Source: Laetiporus sulphureus 93-53 (taxonomy: Eukaryota; Basidiomycota; Agaricomycetes; Polyporales; Laetiporaceae). From it: a DNA stretch of 64,000 nucleotides. The stretch is taken from NCBI RefSeq assembly GCF_001632365.1, contig NW_024468513.1, forward strand, positions 649,678-713,677. Reading direction: 5' to 3'. Of this stretch, positions 56,444 through 64,000 are shown one piece after another. The first letter of the stretch is position 1. Each line of letters opens with the position of its first letter. The position numbers were made by a program, and so were the translations under genes. The notes under the pieces were generated by a model. That model saw only the letters and a program-made list of their open reading frames with translations. It was not told where the DNA came from and made no database searches.

Positions 56444-58737
56444 CTATGCCTTGTACAGCGTATCCAAGAACGCCGTTGCGAGATGCCCGACCATCGTCGG
56501 GCCCACCGGGCTCGACGTTCCGAGACCTGCGGATCAACAGATTGAGCGTTATCAACGTGCAACGTACGAGACGAGACGCTGCGCGTACCGTAAAGCACGA
56601 CCATCGTCCCCTTTCCAGATGGTTCGAGCTTCGCGTCCCGAACGGCATCCTTCAAGTCCGCGATGAACTGATCGACAATCGGGACAGTCAAGCGCTGTGC
56701 GACCGCGTATTGATAAGTTCCAAACGACCAACATCGAAAACATTATGCAAGAGATGTGAGAGGAGCTAATGAGCCACAAGCGACATCCGTGTGTTAGCAT
56801 AGGCGAGACGCACCGTCACCGCGATGTGGAGCGCTGGCGGACCAGTCAGCGCATTCAAATGCCAACCCTTCTTTGCCATCTTGTCGCCGACCTCGTGCAC
56901 GTTCAAAGCCTTCTCGTCTGCAGACGCAAAAGCCACTACGGATGCAGGTGGGTCGCCTAACACCCGTAACTCAGGTATCTCGGTGCGAATGCGGTGCGCG
57001 ATGGTGCGTGCGGCACCGACAATGGACTTGCACGATGTCAGGTATCCGCTGTATGGGTGAAGGAAGGAGTGGGCGCATGAGTGGCACTGAAGATGAACAA
57101 GGACTTAAGATACATACTCGCGCCCCATGTAGTTCATTGCTGCCCATGTTCCTGCTATAAGTGCTCCTGGTCTAGGAATGAGGATCATTAAATCATTTGC
57201 CTAGTTCTGTTCGACAAGTAGCGTACCGGGAGCCTGCAATGCTCGGACTAGCATATACGCCACCTACCCAGTCCGGGTTGACATAGTACTGATAACGCCT
57301 CAACTCTGCATCGCGGTACATGATCACCGAGTTACCCTTCGGTGCAAATCCATACTGGACTTGATATCAGCGACTACCCTGGCCGTGCACAACGTGCGAT
57401 GGCAACCGCACACCTTATGAGTGTCGCAGCTGATGCTTGTCACGCCGGGTACCCGGAAGTCAAAGAGCGGTATGGGTCCGAAGCTTGCCTCCTCGAGGAA
57501 GGGCATGATGAAGCTCCCCAGGCAACAGTCAACGTGCAGTCCAATTTTGTGCCGCTGGGCGAGAGCGCCGAGTGCAGGTATGTCGTCCATGTTACCATCA
57601 GGGAAATTGATCGCAGAACCGACGAGCTGCAAGAACCTGAGTCAGAAAGGATATCGTGGGGACTCGTTAATGGAACGCACCATGATGGTGTTGGAATTGC
57701 TGCAAGAGTGTCATAAGCAAGGACACGTCGGGAAGAAATTTGTATAACGTACATAGCTCGCGCAACGTGTTTGAGGTCGACCTTGCGCGTACCAGGATCG
57801 ACAGGGATGGTATGTACCTTGATATTCATGTACGCTGCGCCCTTGTCGAACGCCGCATGCGCCGTCACTGGCACGATCCTGCATTCACAATCCGCGATTT
57901 AGTGATCTTCACGAGTGCATCGCGGAGGCACATGCAGCGTACATCTCGGGTTCTGTGACCCCTTTAACTGCGCGTGCCCAGTCGCGATACGTCTTGACGG
58001 CCATGATGATCGACTCAGTCCCTCCACTTGTCGTCGTTCCTGCACCGTTCGGGTTGTTGTACATATTCAAACACATGGAAACAATCTCGGCCTCCATCTT
58101 GCGCACCGCAGGAAAGACGTCTGGATGCAGTGGGTTGGACAGCGCATATCGCGCAATGGCGGCGAGGATGACGCGAGTAAGGTCATCACCACCGTCTGAC
58201 AGCTGTACGTCAGTGAGCCGCAACGCGAAGGCCTTCAGCAACGTACGGTATACAGCGCCAGACACCTTGCCCTCTCGCCAATCTGCTTGGGTATTTGCCT
58301 CACTATCCATCCGGTCCATTTCTTCGGTGATCCACTGCGGCATCTGTCCGTGCTCCGGAAGCGTAAGGTGTCGACGTACCGAAGGGCCCTCGGGTATCAA
58401 GCCCTTCTCGATTTGAAGGCGACCTTTCATTAGCTCCGCATTGACCCTTTTCCGGGCCGCAGGGAGGTGAAGCGCGAGCAACAGTGTTTCCTATTGGGCG
58501 GCATCGACAGGAAGTATACGCTTTGCTTAAGCAAATACGCACCTGGGAAACCCATCTCCAAAAATCATAAAGTGTCTGTGAGAGTCCGCGAGCGCACAGG
58601 TGGCGATAGATCTTGAGCGTGCGCTTGACGAGAAAATAAGCAATGAAGATGTTCTTGAGCGTGTCGAGCAGGGTACCATTGCCAATTCGGAGAATGAACG
58701 CATGAGGAGCCCTGGCAGAAACAAGGCTGGGAAGCAT
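56444..58737 (-). CDS. DPL1: Sphingosine-1-phosphate lyase
   Basis: PLP-dependent lyase of the ER membrane that cleaves phosphorylated long-chain bases to a fatty aldehyde and phosphoethanolamine, the exit step of sphingolipid breakdown. The N terminus has a membrane segment near [19 protein letters not shown]. Then [19 protein letters not shown] and [15 protein letters not shown] are followed by [38 protein letters not shown] and [17 protein letters not shown], the PLP phosphate-binding loop. [20 protein letters not shown] and [15 protein letters not shown] come next, and CDTHKYGFAPKG holds the Schiff-base Lys. The end restores [20 protein letters not shown]. About nine exons; the HGGDD junction needs the CTGTCAG acceptor. 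Start 58737 (ACCATG) is preferred; an in-frame ATG at 58794 or an extra exon is possible. Confidence 0.9.
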
Positions 58738-58987
58738 GGTAATGGTGGTGGTGAACAAGGTCAGCAGCTGCGCCCTGGAGCGACTGTCGACCAACGTCGG
58801 GTCACGCCACTGCGAGGATCGCTATCTCGGCGGGCGCTTGCGCTGACGATGCCGCAGTGGTTCATTGAAATGTTCGCGGAACCAAAGCCAGTCCACGATG
58901 GACAACAAAACTCATCTCACTCGATGGTAAGAAGGACTTTATCAAACTCGACATAATCTTCGCAAATCCTCAGCAAGTGTTTTAGAA

Positions 58988-60420
58988 TTAGACTTCATTT
59001 CTTACGCGCTGCTGGCAGGACTCGCAATGGCAAACAAAAATCGATAATGAGTGCACTGCCTCCGAAAAAAGATAACAGACGCATAAGCGCGGTATGAAGG
59101 TGAAATTATCAGGCGGACCGCTATATCTGTCAGAACAGAAATCCATCCGACATACAAGTAAACCATGGCCATATGTCGTGTGCGACCAAATCTTCCTCGC
59201 CATCGTTATTTTACAATTGAACCTCTTCCTCGTTTGCGTCGCCTCGCCTATATCCGAATTGTCTTCCTCGAGAAGCGTGCGCTTTACAGAGCTGTGAAGT
59301 TTCACATCCCACTTCCTCAACGCCTTCATTTCTCCCTCCGAAAGCGGCATCACGAATTGTGACGGCATCACGACCACTGGGTGACGGCGATGGTCGTGGC
59401 AAATCTCAGTCATGTGGAGGAGACGACTGAGGTTGGACGCTAAAGTTGCACTGTTGAGGACCAATTTGACCGAGAGCTCTTCGAACCGCGTGTCTCCCCG
59501 ACCTGCGATGGATGCCCGGTGGGGTTTGTGAAAAAGGACATTCCCTGCATCGCCAGAGGCAGTTCATGCCCAATTCTGGCAGCAACTCGACCGCACTGAT
59601 CCAATCTTCACGATAAAGAGAACTGTCATCGTCATCGCTAGATGTGGATTCCTCGAAATGCACGTCGAGCTGAAGGACTTGGCTCCCTTAGATGGCATCG
59701 AAGCAATTTCGTAACGCGTCAGAGAGTTTCCAGTTTCCCGTATTATGAAGTGAACGCCAATATCAAGCACGCGGGAGTCGAGTACTGTGGCCTCCAAATC
59801 CGCACTTCCAATGAGGTTCAACGAATTGTTAGTATGGCGCAGCGTCCACTTGTGAATATGAGGGATGCACGACCGGGCATGGCATATCACAGGCGAGAAA
59901 CGTTTGACAAAGTCCTCACTGAGTGAACGCTCGATGCTTTCATTTGTACAATCGAAAGGTGGTGAGCGCAGGAAGAAAGGACCACTCGAGCAGGGCAGTG
60001 GCAAACTTCGGACTCATCCCCAGATACAGGCTGTCCAATTTGCTATCCGCCATGACAGACCGGACATTCCCCTTGAGAACCACATTACACATGCTTAAGT
60101 CCAGACTTATTGACTCCAAGCATGGGCATAGCCCAATCAGAGCAGCCAAGTGTTTTCCCTCATCTGCATCCCCCTGGCAGGGATGCATAGGAGAATACGG
60201 AAGCCCATGAGGCACAGACACCACAAACGTGCAGACGATGAAGGCGAAGGAGGAGTTCGGGATAAAGTCGCAACACTGTGAGATTTTCGGAGTGCAGGTC
60301 CAGCTGCCCCAGCCGGAGAAATGGATAAGACTGATTTGAGAGAACACCCAGCTCGATTCGATTTCGTTAGTCACTTCCAGCAAGCACAAGTGTTTTCAGC
60401 GAGCCAGCTCGGGAATTAGT
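58988..60420 (-). pseudogene. Decayed F-box/LRR-type gene
   Basis: The minus strand carries a succession of protein-like segments in shifting frames: LGQLDLHSENLTVLRLYPEL, then HLAALIGLCPCLESISLDLS, SKLDSLYLGMSPKFATALLE, a histidine-containing block GSADLEATVLDSRVLDIG, and VLNSATLASNLSRLLHMTE followed by LSEGEMKALRKWDVKLHSS. Leucine spacing fits the LRR-like halves of mushroom F-box proteins. Single-base shifts and stops between segments (for example near 60180) are not resolved by plausible introns, and the 5' end would lie toward the assembly gap. It is probably a pseudogene, though an unusual intron structure could hide an intact gene. Confidence 0.45.
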
Positions 60421-60557
60421 ATCTCAAAGCCATTGCGTCAGTTGTCGGTAACTACCGAGGAAAATAGAATAGATGAGTGAACTTGAATGGACAGAAAGCT
60501 CACCTGTCCGGTAACGGACGTCGTTTGTTTTCCTGTGAGGGTGAGTCAAATAGCGAG

Positions 60558-60687
60558 NNNNNNNNNNNNNNNNNNNNNNNNNNNNNNNNNNNNNNNNNNN
60601 NNNNNNNNNNNNNNNNNNNNNNNNNNNNNNNNNNNNNNNNNNNNNNNNNNNNNNNNNNNNNNNNNNNNNNNNNNNNNNNNNNNNNNN
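60558..60687. other. Assembly gap (130 N)
   Basis: A run of 130 unknown bases. It separates ordinary genic sequence from the repeat-rich right edge, which suggests a scaffold join across a repeat. Confidence 0.99.
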
Positions 60688-60784
60688 TGATAAATTGCGT
60701 TTGCTTAGTCAATAGAAAGATCAGCATCGATCAACGTTGGCAAGATCCAGCGGCTGAGTCTGGCGGGTGCTGATAACTGCCAAA

Positions 60785-60963
60785 TGTTGGAATCTGGGTG
60801 CGGAGCATGGATGCGAGAGGCCCCGGTGCGACCTGCGCCACCGGCGTGGGAGAGTAGTAGCGCGCGTGTATATAATAGGGCGCGGCTACAATGGGACTGG
60901 CCCCGTGGAGCAGGCGACTCCCGAACTCCTGGCCGCACAGCGGGCTGGCCAGGAAAGTCAACA
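60785..60963. mobile_element. Solo LTR, copy A
   Basis: A 179-bp unit that begins TGTTGGAATCTGGG and ends GGAAAGTCAACA. The ends form the short inverted repeat TGTTG...CAACA of LTR retrotransposons. It is bounded by CAAA on both sides (60781-60784 and 60964-60967), a likely 4-bp target duplication. A TATA-like GTATATAATAGG lies in the middle, as expected for an LTR promoter. There is no internal element between it and copy B that looks like gag or pol. Confidence 0.75.
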
Positions 60964-61240
60964 CAAACCGATGACCATTGACCAAAGGGCACTCACCGCA
61001 ATCAATGTGAAACCACCAACTACGAGGCTCCTGCTGGGGGACCAGGATGCTGGCTGGTGAGTAATCCAGTTGGCAGGTCAAAGGCTGGGAGCTGGGGCAG
61101 GTCGCCGAGGTGTGAAGGCTGCAGGGCAGCTGAGGGACAGTGCGACCAGGCAGAGGTGGGATCAGGAGGTCGAGGGCAGGAGGGTGAGGGCCAGAGGGTT
61201 GACCGCGGGGCGCTGCTGCAGTGATACAAGATCTCGGAGT

Positions 61241-61446
61241 TGTTGGAATCTGGGCACGGAGCGCAGAGGCGAGAGGCCCCGGTGTGACCTGCGCCACTGG
61301 TGTGGGAGAGTAGTAGCATGCGTGTATATAATAGGGTGCAGCTACAATGGGACGGGCCATCGGTTTGGCCCCGTGGAGCCATCTTCTAGAGAGCGGGCGA
61401 CTCCCGAACTCCCAGCCATGCAGCGGGCTGGCTGGGAAACTCAACA
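61241..61446. mobile_element. Solo LTR, copy B
   Basis: A 206-bp unit in the same orientation as copy A, starting TGTTGGAATCTGGGC and ending GGGAAACTCAACA, with the same TATA-like sequence. It is flanked by a perfect 5-bp duplication GGAGT (61236-61240 and 61447-61451). Compared with copy A it carries about 27 extra bases in the centre. Many differences are CG in copy A against TG or CA in copy B, the mark of methylated-cytosine decay. Its own target duplication shows it inserted independently of copy A. Confidence 0.8.
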
Positions 61447-61589
61447 GGAGTTTCCCGGTCTAAGCACAGCAAAGACGAGTCCATTGTCCAGGGACCTCGT
61501 TAGAGTCATTTAGATGTAGTAAACTACCGAGGTATGTACATCTTCTCAGTCCGTTATTTATTGACTAATGCCACGGTCGGACTCTATCA

Positions 61590-64000
61590 TATTTTTTTTT
61601 TGTACATTTATTTGTATACTGCGCTATGTGCGGTTGGATGGAAGTAAATACAAAAGTGGACTACACGAGGAAGTTTTGTCATGCAGACTATGAGTAAACA
61701 AAGGGAGTGGGGCACTAGGTACTGGGAAGAAAAGGTTTATCACCCTGGATCTGGGGGTACGAGGACCGTGGCGAAAAAGGCGGAGGTAGTAGAAATAAAG
61801 AAGATGAGGTGCTGGAGGCTGGTTGGGTGATGCCACCACCGATGCAGGTCCAGGAGGGTGGGTTTGGGGTTGCAGAAGAGCAGGTGCCGTGCATGCACAT
61901 GCCGTGGGCAACGCAGCAGGACATGGGTGCGAGTGCTGGGGGTGGTTAAATCGCAGACACAGGGTGTGCCATGGAAGTGACAAGCGGGGCCCACTGTCCC
62001 AAACTGGGAGGAAAAATAGGGGGCCAGATAACCGTAGCCAGTTAAGGCTTGGGTAAATCTGGCTTCAATGTCGCGTTCATGATATTTAAAAGTAAAAACG
62101 GGATGTAGCATCTGGGAGGGCAAGGAGGGCCACGAGGCCCATATTGCAGTGGGTTGATCAGTGTAACGGAACTCGGTTTGCCAGGAGGTGGTCGCTTGCT
62201 CATGTGCCCAGTGCCAGATCCACGTTAGGGTGGGTAGGACACTATCGGGTAGGGACGTGCCTGCCTTAGCTAGCCGATCCGCCACTTCGTTACCCAGTAC
62301 ACCCTTATGCCCAGGTACCCATAGCAAGGAAAGATTCAAAAGAGGGTGGCACTCCATGAGAGGAGCCAGAATAGCCCGAAAGCGAGCTGAAAAAGGCTGG
62401 CCACTGTGTGGGCGCAGCGAGAGGATATTGGACAGGGCAGCACGGTTGTCCACGCATAGATAGATATGAGTGATCATGGGGTAGGTCACCAGAAAACCGG
62501 CCAAGCAGCTGGCAACTGCTGTCATCACATAGAGTTCTGCATCATAGACTTCCGCTTGGTGACCCATGCCCCAAGCCCACTCGTACTTGACTGCACCCTG
62601 ATGAATAATGCATGCACCTGCACCTGCTCTGTGGTTCCTCGGTGTCGGGTCAGGTTAGGCTATTTGGGAACCATCGATGAAGACCCACAGGGCATCGGAG
62701 CGGGGGACTGAGGAGTGCAAGAGGGGAAAAAAGAAAGAGTGTAGGTAATCCGTGGAGCTGTCTTTGGTAGGTGGCAGTACACACACCTGAACCCACCCAC
62801 CCCATGGGTGTGCAGGTTCCCAAGGTGGCTGCATCCAGGGATTGAGGCACGTCGCTCAATTGGGAAGGGTCCATTCGAGCACGTCCACCGTGCTAGTGTC
62901 GTAGTGAATGGAGACAGTGGGATTGAGGAGGGAGAAGTTGGGTGGATGGGTGGTGCAGTTGGCAGCCAGACAGAGGGCCACGGGGTGCAATGCCAGAAGG
63001 GTGATGAGGCAGGCAGCGGTGAGGCCGTTGAGCTTATCGAGCTGCTGCCGCATTGGTAAGATGCTCGAGATGAGGTTGAGAACATGGTGAGGGGTGGACC
63101 GCCATGCTTCCATGAACCATCGTAGTGCATCAGTTTGTACCTGCTGCAGGGGTTTAAAGAGTGAGCGGGGCTCACGTGGGTCGTACCACATGGGACTACC
63201 AAATGTGAGGATGAGGAGGACAGTGGTGAGGTAAAGCAAACAGGCTTGCGCGACCGTCATACCATGCTGGGTGTTAGCAAGCATGCAGAATGCGGCAACT
63301 CGCGACAAGGCCCTGGATGCCATGACCCGGATATGGTGGGTAAAGGTAAGGTGATGGTCATACCAGATGCCGAGCCAGCGTAGATAGGAAGCAGGCTGAA
63401 GGGTGACGATACACCCCTCCCACTGTACCTGCAGGGAGGGTTGACGTCTAGAGAGCGTCTGGGAGAGGTAAAATGCATGAGCTCAATTTTGGCCATGCCA
63501 ATGGTGAGCCCGAGTCGATGCAGAGTGGTGCCCATGCACGGTAGCATGTGCTGGATGATAGCCACATTCTCATTTAGGGAAGGGGAGATGATAAGGAGCA
63601 CAAAGTCATCCACGTATCCAGCGGTGGATTGTTGGGGGTGCACGAAGGGGTCAAGATCTGCATAAAGCAGGGAAGAGTAGATGGTAGAGAGAACAGGTGA
63701 CAGGGGCGAGCCCTGCGGGATGCCTAGCACAGCAACTGGGTAGGAAGGTCCCAGCTCGGAGTTGAGCTTGGGCTGCACCGTGCAAGAAGAAAGAAACAAC
63801 ATGGTCCAACAGACCTCATTGTCAGGAAAGCCCATAGAAAGCAAAGCGGAATGAAGGACATCATGGCGAATGCTATTGTAGTAGCCCTCGACATCCATGC
63901 ATAAAAGAGTGGCAGAGAAGCCGTTCTCTCAGGCAGTGTGAATGCGATGCATGAGGGTGACACCAGCATCCACAACTGAGTGCTGGCCACACCCACCAAA
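61590..64000 (-). mobile_element. LINE (non-LTR retrotransposon), 3' part, decayed
   Basis: Minus-strand element running off the window's right edge. The reverse transcriptase region has MDVEGYYNSIRHDVLHSALL, then GIPQGSPLSPVLSTIYSSL and the catalytic AGYVDDFVLLI. The thumb-like region LRWLGIWYDHHLTF and PLQQVQTDALRWFMEAWRST follows. The RNase H domain keeps its acidic set: Asp in VFIDGS, Glu in VYDAELYV, Asp in CVDNRAAL and Asp in GNEVADRLAK. A Cys/His cluster (CHFHGTPCVC then HVLLRC) closes the ORF at 61740. A run of 10 T at 61592-61601 (A tail on the coding strand) marks the 3' end. Defects: TGA for an expected Trp at 63929-63931, a frameshift near 63460, another near 62880, and TAA at 62655-62657. 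It cannot make an intact protein. Confidence 0.88.

Noticed and set aside
60731..61444. Minus-strand frame of 237 codons with internal duplication
   Set aside because: The duplication is explained by the two LTR copies; the frame is open by chance in LTR sequence.
60785..61446. A single miniature LTR element (TRIM) with copies A and B as its two ends
   Set aside because: Each copy has its own flanking duplication, CAAA for A and GGAGT for B, which points to two separate insertions.

Overview
The window reads as nuclear DNA of a filamentous basidiomycete (Agaricomycetes; a wood-decay or litter-decay lineage is plausible but inferred). Genes are cut by many 45-70 bp GT-AG introns, neighbours lie on either strand a few hundred bases apart, and basidiomycete-typical families occur (F-box/LRR proteins, sedolisin and eqolisin peptidases, a mitochondrial cytochrome c peroxidase, quelling-type RNA-dependent RNA polymerase). 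No rRNA, convincing tRNA or CRISPR array was seen. All gene calls come from reading conserved motifs and joining exons by eye; no searches were run. Layout: 0.9-6.5 kb is a compact housekeeping block (Ctr copper transporter, 20S proteasome alpha subunit PSMA4/PRE9, gluconokinase, RNase P subunit RPR2, Sm-D3). 7-10.7 kb encodes a CLC chloride/proton antiporter. 11.5-18.5 kb holds a NadR/Ttd14-like P-loop ATPase and, divergently, a 16-exon gene of about 1687 codons that joins an RNA-dependent RNA polymerase core (DLDGD motif) to an SF1 Upf1/SDE3-type helicase in one open frame; this is the most notable object here. 19-31.4 kb returns to housekeeping genes: TSR1 (40S biogenesis), VPS53 (GARP tethering), an MBIP-like protein, ATG3 (autophagy E2) and a LYAR-type zinc-finger nucleolar protein. 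31.9-42.4 kb has cytochrome c peroxidase, a secreted sedolisin, an HNH protein and an F-box protein. 42.4-60.5 kb is looser and partly decayed: an F-box remnant, a broken glutamic peptidase (eqolisin), a large arrestin-like trafficking adaptor, a gene-poor stretch of about 6 kb, sphingosine-1-phosphate lyase and an LRR remnant. After a 130-base assembly gap, 60.8-64 kb is mobile-element territory: two solo LTRs of one family and the 3' part of a decayed LINE with reverse transcriptase and RNase H. A recurring feature is very small coding exons that are needed to restore invariant residues: PSMA4 (3, 16, 27 and 15 nt), LYAR (14 and 8 nt), the RdRP (10 nt), probably Sm-D3 (6 nt), plus a GC-AG intron in TSR1. 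Standard gene callers are likely to mis-model exactly these genes. Functionally, the RNA-silencing polymerase-helicase stands out against an otherwise ordinary set of proteostasis, vesicle-traffic, ion-transport and RNA-processing genes.
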